NCBI RefSeq assembly: GCF_000236685.1
Contig: NC_016633.1
Location: 2,852,001 to 2,916,000, forward strand
Direction: 5' to 3'
Length of the DNA: 64,000 nt
Source of the DNA: Sphaerochaeta pleomorpha str. Grapes
GTDB taxonomy: Bacteria > Spirochaetota > Spirochaetia > Sphaerochaetales > Sphaerochaetaceae
Shown here one piece after another: positions 53,229 through 61,689 of the stretch (the first letter of the stretch is position 1; every line of letters begins with the position of its first letter). The translations under genes were made by a program, and so were the position numbers. The notes below the pieces were generated by a model that was given only the letters and a program-made list of their open reading frames with translations, was not told where the DNA came from and searched no databases.

Positions 53229-54152
53229 ATGGATTCTTCCTATAGGGGCTGCTGGCCCACCATGATTACCCCCTTTACTGCGGATAATAAAATAGATTTC
53301 AAAGGCGTAACTGCTTTGGTAGAATGGTATATAGATCATGGTTGTGACGGAATTTTCGCAGTCTGCCAGTCTAGTGAAATGTTTTTTCTTTCCGAACAGG
53401 AAAAATTTGACCTTGCAAAAGCAGTTAAGGATGCGGCCGAGGGCAGGGTAAAAGTGATTGCCTCGGGACATACTGCGGATGACCATGGAAAACAAATTGA
53501 ACAGCTTGCAAGAATGGCAGAGACAGGGGTCGATGCGGTTGTCCTTGTTGCAAACAGGATGGCCCAAGAGCAGGAAGGTTCTGAGGTTTTTGAAAAAAAT
53601 GCCAATGACATTTTCAGGCAACTTCCCGAGGTAACCTTTGGGTTGTATGAATGCCCGTATCCCTATCTGAGATTACTCACGGATGAGTTTCTCTCTGATT
53701 GTGCCAAAACCGGGAAACTTGTGTTCCTGAAAGATGTTTCCTGTAGTAACGAAATAGAGGAACGGAGAATAAAACTGGTACAGGGGACTAACCTCGCTTT
53801 ATTCAATGCAAATACCTCGACGTTGCTCGATTCTTTGATTGCAGGGTATCACGGTTATAACGGGGTGATGGCCAATTTCCATATCGACTTGTACAAGTGG
53901 ATGTACGACCATTTCAAGACCGAACCGGAACTTGCCCGTGAAGTCAGCGATTTTCTCACTGTTGCCGGAGTTTCCGAAGCCCGTGCATATCCGGTGAATG
54001 CAAAATACCATTTTGACAAAACCGATATTCCTATGAGCCTGGTAACCAGATCGAAGTCAATTTCTTTGCTGAACGAAAACGCCCGGCACGAAATCGACAG
54101 CCTGATCAGGATGGAGAAGGCTATGAGAACCAAATTGGGACTCAAAGGGTAG
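53229..54152 (+). CDS. DapA/NanA-family lyase or dehydratase
   Basis: A 307-residue class I aldolase-fold protein. The Schiff-base lysine is Lys168 (LVFLKDVSC) and the catalytic tyrosine Tyr140 (FGLYECPYPY). The phosphate/carboxylate-binding motif that normally reads GxxGE is here CQSSE. The ATG at 53229 has AGGAG ten bases upstream; ATG 53220 is too close to it. With the TRAP transporter and HpcH aldolase it probably cleaves or dehydrates a 2-keto-3-deoxy sugar acid. It is not likely to be the lysine-pathway enzyme. Confidence 0.88.
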   Translation: MDSSYRGCWPTMITPFTADNKIDFKGVTALVEWYIDHGCDGIFAVCQSSEMFFLSEQEKFDLAKAVKDAAEGRVKVIASGHTADDHGKQIEQLARMAETGVDAVVLVANRMAQEQEGSEVFEKNANDIFRQLPEVTFGLYECPYPYLRLLTDEFLSDCAKTGKLVFLKDVSCSNEIEERRIKLVQGTNLALFNANTSTLLDSLIAGYHGYNGVMANFHIDLYKWMYDHFKTEPELAREVSDFLTVAGVSEARAYPVNAKYHFDKTDIPMSLVTRSKSISLLNENARHEIDSLIRMEKAMRTKLGLKG

Positions 54153-54156
54153 TAAA

Positions 54157-54945
54157 ATGGACAGGGCACAAGAACTTCTCTCAAGAATGAAACAGGGCTC
54201 TTGCAAGGTGGTGGGAGGGCATGTGTTTTTTACAGATCCTTCTATCTCTGCAGCAATGGCGACTTTTGGCTATGATTTCATCTGGATTGATGGTGAGCAT
54301 GGGCCGTTTGACAAACAGAATCTTTTGATGCATGTCATCGCGGTTAACGAGGGTGGCTCTGCCGCCTTCGTCCGTGTCCCGGTAAACGATCCTGCTGTTA
54401 TCAAACCGGTGCTTGAAATGGGCATCGATGGCATCATTATTCCCATGGTTCTTACCCAAGCGGAAGCACAGGCAGCGGTTGCCGCCTGTTTGTATCCTCC
54501 AGAGGGAATTCGTGGATTCGGACCTAGAAGAGCCATAAAATATGGGAAAACTGACATCAAAACCTATCTGGAAACTGCAAAGGAATCTTTTTTGAGGATT
54601 ATCCAGATTGAACATGTGACGGCAGTGGAAAACATTGAGGCAATCCTTTGCGTAGAAGGCCTTGATGCAATCATTATTGGGCCCAACGACCTGTCAGCCT
54701 CCTTGGATTTGCTCGGCCAGAGTACACACCCACAAGTTTTACAGCTGGGAAGCAGGGTTATCAAGGCTGCGAAAAATGCCGGGAAACCCGTAGGTGTTTC
54801 CATCGGGCCTGATGAAGCGGTTATTGGAATGTGGATGGAAATGGGAGTTGATTTCATTTCGGTTGGAGATGATATTTCCTTTTTACAGCAAGGAGCTGCT
54901 CGCACGCTTGGGTTTGTATCACGACAAGCAGAACGAATTGTCTAA
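54157..54945 (+). CDS. HpcH/HpaI-family aldolase
   Basis: A 262-residue class II aldolase of the 2-keto-3-deoxy-sugar-acid type. Metal and catalytic residues visible are the His in WIDGEHGPFD, the Glu in IQIEHVTAVENI and the Asp in IGPNDLSASL. It cleaves 2-keto-3-deoxy acids to pyruvate and an aldehyde. The gene is five bases after the DapA-like gene and next to the second FadR-type regulator. Confidence 0.9.
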   Translation: MDRAQELLSRMKQGSCKVVGGHVFFTDPSISAAMATFGYDFIWIDGEHGPFDKQNLLMHVIAVNEGGSAAFVRVPVNDPAVIKPVLEMGIDGIIIPMVLTQAEAQAAVAACLYPPEGIRGFGPRRAIKYGKTDIKTYLETAKESFLRIIQIEHVTAVENIEAILCVEGLDAIIIGPNDLSASLDLLGQSTHPQVLQLGSRVIKAAKNAGKPVGVSIGPDEAVIGMWMEMGVDFISVGDDISFLQQGAARTLGFVSRQAERIV

Positions 54946-55050
54946 GAGAATTTTAATTCTTGTGGGTATATTGCCTGAACTGCTGGAAATATCTTTACAC
55001 AATGCCAAGTACCTTATACAAGTAGTAGTACTATTGCCAAGGAGTCTGTG

Positions 55051-55776
55051 ATGGATGTTTCTGATTTTTCCCTTTCCCGAACCAACCTCAGCCAGCAGGT
55101 GGCGGACCATCTCGAGGAAGTAATCCTTGCATCTTCCTCGACGAGGGTTTCGGAAAAATTGCCTTCGGAGATGAAACTTGCAAAACAATACAATGTCAGT
55201 AGACCTGTCATTCGTGAGGCCTTGAAACTATTACAGGAGCGTGGGTTGGTCACCTTGAAAAACGGTTCAGGTGCCTATATTACAAAACCGGAAACCGATA
55301 CGGTCATGACTGCAGTGAGCAGAATCATGCAGGTCGATAATATTTCCCCCGAAGAATTGACGGAAGTACGTGGAATCTTGGAAATGTCGGCTGTGGAGCT
55401 TGCAGCAGTACATGCGAATGCAGAGCAACTTGCACGAATGGACCATATCCTGAAGTTGTTCAATGATAAAACCCTGCCTTTGAAAGACAGGGTAGCCCTT
55501 GACGCTTCATTTCATATCGCAATTGCCGAGGCAAGCGGAAATGAATTGCTCACGATGTTTGTCGAAGTCCTTACTTCCTTGCTCAAAGAATATATGGGTA
55601 AGGGGATTCTCATTCAAGGCGGCATCGACGATGCCATCGATCGCCACCGGAAAATCCTTGATGCCCTCTCTGATCATGATGTGGGTTTAGCCCGTTTGGC
55701 AATGACAGAGCATCTGAAGGTTTCCAGCGAAAATGTCAGACAGTTTGATTCCCGGTCACAGGCCAAGGAAAACTAA
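55051..55776 (+). CDS. FadR-type GntR-family regulator (second copy)
   Basis: A 241-residue regulator paralogous to the one at 49508: the winged helix reads PSEMKLAKQYNVSRPVIREAL and the FCD domain has DASFHIAIAEASGN, AIDRHRKILDAL and MTEHLKVS. The ATG at 55051 has AAGGAG six bases upstream (GTG 55048 is too close). It closes the TRAP-aldolase island. An 8-bp palindrome TAGTACTA (55027-55034) lies in its upstream region. Confidence 0.93.
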   Translation: MDVSDFSLSRTNLSQQVADHLEEVILASSSTRVSEKLPSEMKLAKQYNVSRPVIREALKLLQERGLVTLKNGSGAYITKPETDTVMTAVSRIMQVDNISPEELTEVRGILEMSAVELAAVHANAEQLARMDHILKLFNDKTLPLKDRVALDASFHIAIAEASGNELLTMFVEVLTSLLKEYMGKGILIQGGIDDAIDRHRKILDALSDHDVGLARLAMTEHLKVSSENVRQFDSRSQAKEN

Positions 55777-56120
55777 GCAAGCCTCCTCTCTGTTTTAATG
55801 AAGGCACATGGTAAAAGGGTAGCGCTGCATACAGATTGTTTCCTCTCTTTGTGAAAAATATTATTGGTAAAAATTCAGAAACCCCGGTTATTGTGCATAC
55901 TGTGCAAAGTTGGTTCTGAAAATGTGCAGGTATCTGCTGCACAGGCAGCTTGGAAATCATAAACTGCTTTCTCTTCATACAAGACCTTCCACTGGCATAT
56001 TGCCTGTTGGTGATAGTTGGGTAATTTGTTTTTGTCGTCTCCTAAATCTTGTATTTTCCCCTCTTTGCTTTAGAATGGAAAGGCAAGGGGTTTGTTGTGC
56101 CTTTTTGCGAAGGAGAGAAA
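55777..56120. other. Intergenic stretch without a gene
   Basis: About 340 bases between the regulator and the MEMO gene. A perfect seven-pair hairpin TGTGCAG/CTGCACA lies at 55923-55943. Short frames overlap the start of the next gene but have no ribosome site. I see no convincing gene here. Confidence 0.4.
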
Positions 56121-57026
56121 ATGGATACTGCTTTTCATTCTCCGAGAGTCAGACATGCTGGTTTTGCAGGGTCCTGGTATCCTCTTGATGCCACTGAGCT
56201 AGAGTCGTTTCTGGAGATATCCCTGCAGGAAGCAAAAGACCGGGAATTGCAAAAAGGCAGCTTTTATCCAGAGGGAAGGTTTGCAATTCTTCCCCATGCA
56301 GGACTTTCCTTCTCCCAACGTGGCATAGCTCCTTTCTTTCTCCATTTCCCACCCCAGGCAGAGCGGGTCTTAATCATCGCTCCCTCCCATTATACCTCCC
56401 TGTATTCAGATGAATTGTCAGTAGGTTCCTTTGATGAATATGAGACGCCTTTGGGCAATCTAAAGGGGTTCTCGCTTTCCTTTGGGATCAAGGGTGGGGA
56501 GCGGGCAATTCAAAGTGAACATGCCGTGGAAATGGTCATGCCCTACCTAGCTTGGGTAGTAAAAACCAGGAAACAGGAACTTGCTGTCTCCACGGCGCTG
56601 GTCTCTCATCTGAGTGACTGTTCAAAAGCAAAGGAAATTGCCCATCGGTTGATCGATAATCTCGGTGAAGAATCCTTGCGCAGTGGAAAAACCCTGGTAA
56701 TCGCCAGTAGCGATTTCACCCATTACGGTCGTCGGTTTGCACATACCCCGTATGAGAACAACCTTCCCCGTGCAATTTTCAACAGGGTCAAAGAAGACGA
56801 CCTGGCATTGTCAGCCTTGCTTATCGACGGAAATATCAAGGAAGCCCTGGCTTTCTGTGAGAATCATCATAGTACGGTCTGCGGCCTTGCCTCGGGAGCC
56901 ATCGTAGCCACGCTTGCAACCTGTTTTAATGCGAAAGGCACCCTCAGTGAGTATTACACGTCAAATGACGTATTCGAGAATGAAGAGGATGAATTTGTTA
57001 CCTATTCGAGCATCATATGGAGTTGA
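56121..57026 (+). CDS. AmmeMemoRadiSam system protein B (MEMO family)
   Basis: A 301-residue MEMO1-family protein related to non-haem iron dioxygenases (HAGFAGSWYP, FAILPHAGLSFSQRG, IIAPSHYTS, ASSDFTHYG, HHSTVCG with likely metal-binding His). AAGGAG lies six bases before the ATG at 56121. It is the first gene of the triad and its end overlaps or abuts the AMMECR1 gene. In bacteria and archaea MEMO, AMMECR1 and a radical SAM protein occur together or fused, with no settled function. Confidence 0.93.
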   Translation: MDTAFHSPRVRHAGFAGSWYPLDATELESFLEISLQEAKDRELQKGSFYPEGRFAILPHAGLSFSQRGIAPFFLHFPPQAERVLIIAPSHYTSLYSDELSVGSFDEYETPLGNLKGFSLSFGIKGGERAIQSEHAVEMVMPYLAWVVKTRKQELAVSTALVSHLSDCSKAKEIAHRLIDNLGEESLRSGKTLVIASSDFTHYGRRFAHTPYENNLPRAIFNRVKEDDLALSALLIDGNIKEALAFCENHHSTVCGLASGAIVATLATCFNAKGTLSEYYTSNDVFENEEDEFVTYSSIIWS

Positions 57027-57028
57027 CC

Positions 57029-57604
57029 ATGGAAACGAAGGATATGCATCTGCTGTTGGCCTTAGCTCGGGAAACTTTGGAGAAAACCCTTGGTGAAGAT
57101 AGGTCGAACTATGCAAAAACTATCGAGAACAACCCCTCGGAGGCAATGAAAGCCCGTCATGGGGCCTTTGTAACCCTGAGAAGAAAAGGGAGCGAGAATG
57201 AAGGGCATGGTGCCTTGCGTGGTTGCATTGGCTATTTGACAGGGACGAAACCCCTTTGGAAACTCGTGCAGGATTTGGTTCTGGAAGCGGCTTTCGAGGA
57301 CCCCCGGTTCCCTCCCGTCCAGATTGAAGAGCTGCCGTATCTGTCGATTGAAATCTCAGTACTCTCCCCTTTGAAACCCATTGCCTCGCCCCATCAATTT
57401 GAACCGGGACACGATGGCATCATTCTTTCACTTGGGCCACACCGTGCAGTATTCCTTCCCCAAGTCGCTACAGAACAGGGCTGGGGACGCGAAGAGATGC
57501 TTGACAACCTCTGCCTGAAAGCAGGTCTGGATCCTTCTGCATGGAAAGATCCTGATTGCCATTTTGAAACGTTTCGGGCAACCGTATTTTCGGAGGATGA
57601 CTGA
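57029..57604 (+). CDS. AmmeMemoRadiSam system protein A (AMMECR1 domain)
   Basis: A 191-residue AMMECR1 protein with the invariant core GALRGCIGYL, followed by FEDPRFPPV and the region LSIEISVLSPL. The ATG at 57029 has GGAG seven bases upstream; ATG 57017 would overlap the MEMO gene by ten bases. The reaction is unknown. Confidence 0.94.
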   Translation: METKDMHLLLALARETLEKTLGEDRSNYAKTIENNPSEAMKARHGAFVTLRRKGSENEGHGALRGCIGYLTGTKPLWKLVQDLVLEAAFEDPRFPPVQIEELPYLSIEISVLSPLKPIASPHQFEPGHDGIILSLGPHRAVFLPQVATEQGWGREEMLDNLCLKAGLDPSAWKDPDCHFETFRATVFSEDD

Positions 57605-57606
57605 TC

Positions 57607-58590
57607 ATGCATAACACCTCCTGTGATTTCTGTTGGAGACATTGTTCGATTGCAAACGGAAAGACCGGGGTTTGTGGTGTGCGTAAGAACCAGAATGGCA
57701 CAATCGTGACAACTGGGTATGGGCAGGTTGTCTCCATGGCAGTGGACCCAGTCGAGAAAAAACCGCTTTACCATTTTATGCCAGGGTCGAAAACCTTCTC
57801 ATTTGCCCTGTTCGGTTGCAATTTCACCTGCTCTTTCTGTCAGAATTATCCCATAACGCAGAAAGAGTATATCTCTACCACTCCAATAATAGGTAATGAA
57901 ATCCTTTCACCTTCCCAGATAGTAACACTGGCACTTGACTCTGGTTGTCCCTCTGTTAGCTATACCTATAGCGAGCCCATAGTCTGGCAGGATTATATGA
58001 TTGAGACAGCCGCCCTTGCAAAAGAAAATGGCCTGAAAAACATTATGGTAACCAATGGTTCCTTTTCAAAGGAAGCCCTTGAAAGGGTAGTCCCACTCAT
58101 TGACGCCTTCAATATTGACGTTAAGGGAGACCGCGCATTCTATAATCAAGTGTGCCAGGCTGATCTTGAACCTGTTCTCGATTCCATTGCCTATGTAGTA
58201 AAGGCAAATGCACATTTGGAGGTGACCACAATGGTCATCGAGGGCATGCATACCTCCAAGATGATACAGGAACTGGGAAAGGCCCTGAAAGAACTCAATG
58301 TTCAGGTCTGGCACCTGAGCCGATTCTTTCCCCGCTATAAATTTTCTTCTCGAAAACCGACCAGTGAAGAGTTCCTCTCTGAAATGATCGAAGAAGCAAA
58401 ACTCTCCTCGATTCCCTATATCTACGGGGGTAACAGTGCAAGAAGCGATGTGACCTATTGCCCTTCCTGCCATACCCTGCTCATGGGCTCCCATTCCTAC
58501 GAGGGGAAGAACACCCCAGGAAAGTACACCTCGATCAAAAAAGGGCGTTGTGAGCACTGTGGCCTACCCATATATGGGCTTTTCCCCTGA
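57607..58590 (+). CDS. AmmeMemoRadiSam system radical SAM enzyme
   Basis: A 327-residue radical SAM protein with CxxxCxxC at Cys71, Cys75 and Cys78 (FGCNFTCSFCQN). The N-terminal CDFCWRHC and CGV cysteines (6, 9, 13, 23) and the C-terminal CPSC and CEHC pairs probably bind zinc or another cluster, as in pyruvate-formate-lyase-activating-enzyme relatives. Substrate unknown. GGAGG precedes the ATG; the gene starts three bases after the AMMECR1 stop. Confidence 0.94.
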   Translation: MHNTSCDFCWRHCSIANGKTGVCGVRKNQNGTIVTTGYGQVVSMAVDPVEKKPLYHFMPGSKTFSFALFGCNFTCSFCQNYPITQKEYISTTPIIGNEILSPSQIVTLALDSGCPSVSYTYSEPIVWQDYMIETAALAKENGLKNIMVTNGSFSKEALERVVPLIDAFNIDVKGDRAFYNQVCQADLEPVLDSIAYVVKANAHLEVTTMVIEGMHTSKMIQELGKALKELNVQVWHLSRFFPRYKFSSRKPTSEEFLSEMIEEAKLSSIPYIYGGNSARSDVTYCPSCHTLLMGSHSYEGKNTPGKYTSIKKGRCEHCGLPIYGLFP

Positions 58591-58593
58591 CGC

Positions 58594-58788
58594 TCAGTCG
58601 AGGATTTCCTGAACCCTTCCTACCTGACCTGACTCCAGTCTCACTTTTATCCCATGCGGATGGGTAGGGGAATTGGTAAGCAAGTCTTTGACAATGCCTT
58701 CCGTGCGCTTCCCGGTTCTCTGGTCGGCCTTGAGTTCTATCGAGACTTTGAGTCCTGCATGTAGGTTGCTTCTGGTTTTTCCGTCCAT
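58594..58788 (-). CDS. YwbE family protein (DUF2196)
   Basis: A 64-residue protein matching the YwbE family, with the core LKVSIELKADQRTGKRTEGIVKDLLT and ending GQVGRVQEIL, a small beta-rich fold related to KOW-like modules. AAGGAG precedes the ATG at 58788. Function unknown. It converges with the radical SAM gene, three bases apart. Confidence 0.85.
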   Translation of the reverse strand: MDGKTRSNLHAGLKVSIELKADQRTGKRTEGIVKDLLTNSPTHPHGIKVRLESGQVGRVQEILD

Positions 58789-58897
58789 CTCTTGTTCTCC
58801 TTGCCATTGAGTATATGCTAAGGCGAGTGCCTTGGTCATTACGATGACAAATTTTTATGATTCTGTTACAGTGGGCTTTTTTAGGAGTAATTTCGTG

Positions 58898-60514
58898 ATG
58901 AAGCTTACCGGAATCAGAGTGGCCTATGGTGAACGTGTCCTGTTGAATAATGCAGATTTATTGATTCGTCCCGGGGATAAAATCGGGCTTGTTGGTCCTA
59001 ATGGGGCCGGGAAGACAACCCTGTTGAAAGTAATCGCAGGGGAAGAGAAACCTGATGATGGAACTGTATTGGCTGATAGTGGGACCGTTATTGGCTATTT
59101 TTCCCAGAACGTAGGGGAAATGTCAGGGCGAAGTGCCCTTGAGGAAGTCCTTGCCGGGGCAGGTTCCGTATATGAGATAGGACGGAAACTCTCAGAGCTC
59201 GAGCACCGTATGGCAGACCCCGCCTCGCAAATGCTTTCAGATGCAGAGATGGACCTATATGGGGAACTGCAGACCGAGTTCCTTGCCCGTGAAGGTTATG
59301 ATTTGGAATATAGGTGCGAGGCAGTGCTTACCGGCCTTGGCATCGGGCCTGATCGATTCCGTGAGCCTGTGGAGAATTTCTCCGGTGGTTGGAAGATGAG
59401 AATCGCATTAGCCCGGATTTTGGTCCTGAACCCCGATGTGTTGCTCATGGATGAACCGACAAACCATCTGGACGTGGAGTCGATCGTTTGGCTCGAGCAA
59501 TGGCTGAGGAACTTTAAAGGTGACTTGGTGATGACCAGCCATGACCGTGAATTCATGACCAGACTCTGTTCCAGAACAGTTGAGGTGGCAGCAGGGGCGG
59601 TTACCACCTACAGCGGGGATTACGATTTTTATCTGCGGGAACGTGAGATACGGAGAGAACAGCTTATTGCAACCTTTAACCGGCAGCAGGCCAGGTTTGC
59701 CAAGGATGAGGAATTCATTGCCAAGTTTGCCGCAAGGGCCTCCCATGCCTCGCTTGTCCAGTCTCGTATCAAGGCTTTGGAGAAAATCGAAAGGATTACC
59801 CTCCCTGCAGAAACCAAGGTCATGCAGGTCCAGTTTGCCGATTGCCCGAGAAGCGGCGACCAGGTTGTCATGATGAAAGACCTTGGGAAAGCCTGGAAAA
59901 TTGAAGGGAAGCGCGACCATGAGGTTTTTTCAGGTCTGACAGGGGCGGTGATGCGTGGCAACCGTATTGCACTTACTGGTGTCAACGGGGCAGGCAAATC
60001 AACCTTGCTCAAGGTTATTACCGGTTTGACTCCTCCCACTGAGGGAACCGTGACTCTCGGCTCAAGTGTAAACCTAGGCTATTTCAGCCAGTATTCTTCA
60101 GATGTATTGAATCCCGAGCGAACAATCTTTGAGGAAGTATCTGACAGGATTCCCTTTGCTACAATCGGATCGATCAAGAATATTTTGGGTTCGTTCCAGT
60201 TTTCGGGCGACGATTCGGATAAAAAGATTTCGGTCCTCAGTGGCGGGGAGAAAAGCCGGGTAATGCTGGCGTGTATGCTGGCAGTTCCGGTCAACTTCCT
60301 TGTCCTCGACGAACCTACCAACCATTTGGACATACAGAGCAGGGAAGTGTTGCTCGATGCCCTCCATCGATTTGAGGGTACCATACTCATCGTCAGCCAT
60401 GACCGGTATTTTCTGCGTCATCTGGCTAACCGGGTATTCGAGATGGACAATGGGAAACTGAATGTATATGAAGGCGATTATTCGTATTATTTGCACAAAA
60501 AGAATATGGATTAG
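58898..60514 (+). CDS. ABC-F family ATPase
   Basis: A 538-residue protein of two fused ATPase domains without membrane spans. Walker A motifs are GPNGAGKT (33-40) and GVNGAGKST; Walker B regions read LLMDEPTNHLD and LVLDEPTNHLD. The inter-domain linker is basic and helical (REIRREQLIATFNRQQARFA). ABC-F proteins act on the ribosome, in translation or drug resistance. AGGAG lies ten bases before the ATG at 58898. Confidence 0.93.
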   Translation: MKLTGIRVAYGERVLLNNADLLIRPGDKIGLVGPNGAGKTTLLKVIAGEEKPDDGTVLADSGTVIGYFSQNVGEMSGRSALEEVLAGAGSVYEIGRKLSELEHRMADPASQMLSDAEMDLYGELQTEFLAREGYDLEYRCEAVLTGLGIGPDRFREPVENFSGGWKMRIALARILVLNPDVLLMDEPTNHLDVESIVWLEQWLRNFKGDLVMTSHDREFMTRLCSRTVEVAAGAVTTYSGDYDFYLREREIRREQLIATFNRQQARFAKDEEFIAKFAARASHASLVQSRIKALEKIERITLPAETKVMQVQFADCPRSGDQVVMMKDLGKAWKIEGKRDHEVFSGLTGAVMRGNRIALTGVNGAGKSTLLKVITGLTPPTEGTVTLGSSVNLGYFSQYSSDVLNPERTIFEEVSDRIPFATIGSIKNILGSFQFSGDDSDKKISVLSGGEKSRVMLACMLAVPVNFLVLDEPTNHLDIQSREVLLDALHRFEGTILIVSHDRYFLRHLANRVFEMDNGKLNVYEGDYSYYLHKKNMD

Positions 60515-60544
60515 CAATATACTGCTACTAACAGGAGGAATTGT

Positions 60545-60955
60545 ATGGAAAACGCATTTGTAGAGAAGGCAAGGGAGAATCATGAGAAGGGATATAACTG
60601 TGCACAGTCTGTAGCCTGTGCCTTTTTGCCTGTTCTCTCCATCGACGAGAGTACCTTGTTTTCTGTCATGGAAGGCTTTGGTGGCGGGATGGGTGGCAAC
60701 GAGGCAACCTGTGGCGCACTAAGCGGGGCAGTGGCAGTGGCATCGCTTCTGACAAGCAGTGGAAAAGTTGAAAACCTTACCAAGGCCAAGACCTATGAAC
60801 TTGCAAAGCAGATGGTCGAACTGTTTGAACAAAGGACACAGAGTCTTGTCTGCAAGGAGCTCAAAGGAACTGAGAGCGGTGTTGCCTTGCGTAGCTGTCC
60901 CCTCTGCATTGAAGACGCAGTACTCATTGCACAGCAAGTACTTCATATCGAATAG
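60545..60955 (+). CDS. C_GCAxxG_C_C family redox-type protein
   Basis: A 136-residue helical protein with the family motif: Cys19 and Cys25 in GYNCAQSVACAF, GGGMGGNEATCGALSGAV, the CKEL cysteine and the CPLC cysteine pair. These proteins are thought to be redox or metal-binding; function unknown. AGGAGG precedes the ATG. Confidence 0.88.
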   Translation: MENAFVEKARENHEKGYNCAQSVACAFLPVLSIDESTLFSVMEGFGGGMGGNEATCGALSGAVAVASLLTSSGKVENLTKAKTYELAKQMVELFEQRTQSLVCKELKGTESGVALRSCPLCIEDAVLIAQQVLHIE

Positions 60956-61068
60956 ACCTGAAATGTTGCAATATGCAATATATTCGATAAATAAATATTG
61001 AAATCTGTTGCAATTCAATGTTGGTACACATGATACGACAAAAATTTGTTGTAAAATTGTAGCATTTT

Positions 61069-61080
61069 GAATTGCAATTC
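61069..61080. promoter_or_regulatory. 12-bp palindrome at the purE promoter -35
   Basis: GAATTGCAATTC is a perfect palindrome overlapping the proposed -35 element (61072-61077). TTGCAAT also occurs upstream at 60966-60972 and 61008-61014, suggesting a multi-site operator. Confidence 0.5.
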
Positions 61081-61100
61081 TTTCCTTGTTTCGGTATGGT
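61072..61100 (+). promoter_or_regulatory. Predicted purE promoter
   Basis: TTGCAA (61072-61077) and TATGGT (61095-61100) are 17 bases apart, about 35 bases before the purE ATG. Confidence 0.6.
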
Positions 61101-61135
61101 ACGCATATACGTTTCAATTGAGAGGGAAGAGGACG

Positions 61136-61627
61136 ATGATGAAAGTTGCCATTGTGATGGGAAGTGACAGCGATTTGCCCTTAATGAAAAAAGCTTTCAA
61201 GGTACTTGAAGACTTTCAGATACCCTATGACGCGCACATCTACTCTGCCCATAGGACTCCGGTCCAGGCAATTGAGTTTGCCTCAACAGCCGCATCCAGT
61301 GGCTATGGGGTGATCATAGCAGGGGCGGGAAAAGCCGCCCACCTTGCAGGGATTCTTGCAGCAAACACCATCCTGCCAGTCATAGGGGTGCCCATATCGG
61401 CCTCGCTTGGAGGATTCGACGCCCTGCTCTCCACAGTGCAGATGCCCACGGGTATACCCGTAGCGACTGTCGCGGTCGATGGGGCGGGCAATGCAGCCTT
61501 GCTTGCTGCACAGATCCTTGCCCTTGGGGACAAGGAGCTGTCGGCAAAACTCTCCAAGAACCGGATAGCCATGGAGCAATCGGTACTTAAAAAGAATGAT
61601 GAACTTGAACAAAGCTTTACAAAATAA
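61136..61627 (+). CDS. purE: N5-carboxyaminoimidazole ribonucleotide mutase (PurE, class I)
   Basis: A 163-residue purine enzyme. Class I features are [16 protein letters not shown] and the GxGxAAHL loop, here GAGKAAHL. Class I PurE normally works with PurK, which is not in the window. The ATG at 61136 or 61139 is used; GAGGGA and AGAGGA both lie upstream. First gene of the purine operon, followed by a terminator-like hairpin. Confidence 0.95.
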   Translation: MMKVAIVMGSDSDLPLMKKAFKVLEDFQIPYDAHIYSAHRTPVQAIEFASTAASSGYGVIIAGAGKAAHLAGILAANTILPVIGVPISASLGGFDALLSTVQMPTGIPVATVAVDGAGNAALLAAQILALGDKELSAKLSKNRIAMEQSVLKKNDELEQSFTK

Positions 61628-61643
61628 GGCTTTGTTCTTTTTT
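61607..61643 (+). terminator. Hairpin and T-run at the end of purE
   Basis: GAACAAAGC (61607-61615) and GCTTTGTTC (61629-61637) pair perfectly, with six T residues at 61638-61643. The left arm is inside the purE coding region. It may lower transcription into purC. Confidence 0.75.
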
Positions 61644-61689
61644 AGTCCTGAAAAAGCAATACATTTCTGTAAGACAAGGGAGATTCTCT

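Noticed and set aside
55910-56188. 92-codon frame before the MEMO gene
   Set aside because: Overlaps the well-supported MEMO start in another frame and lacks a ribosome site.
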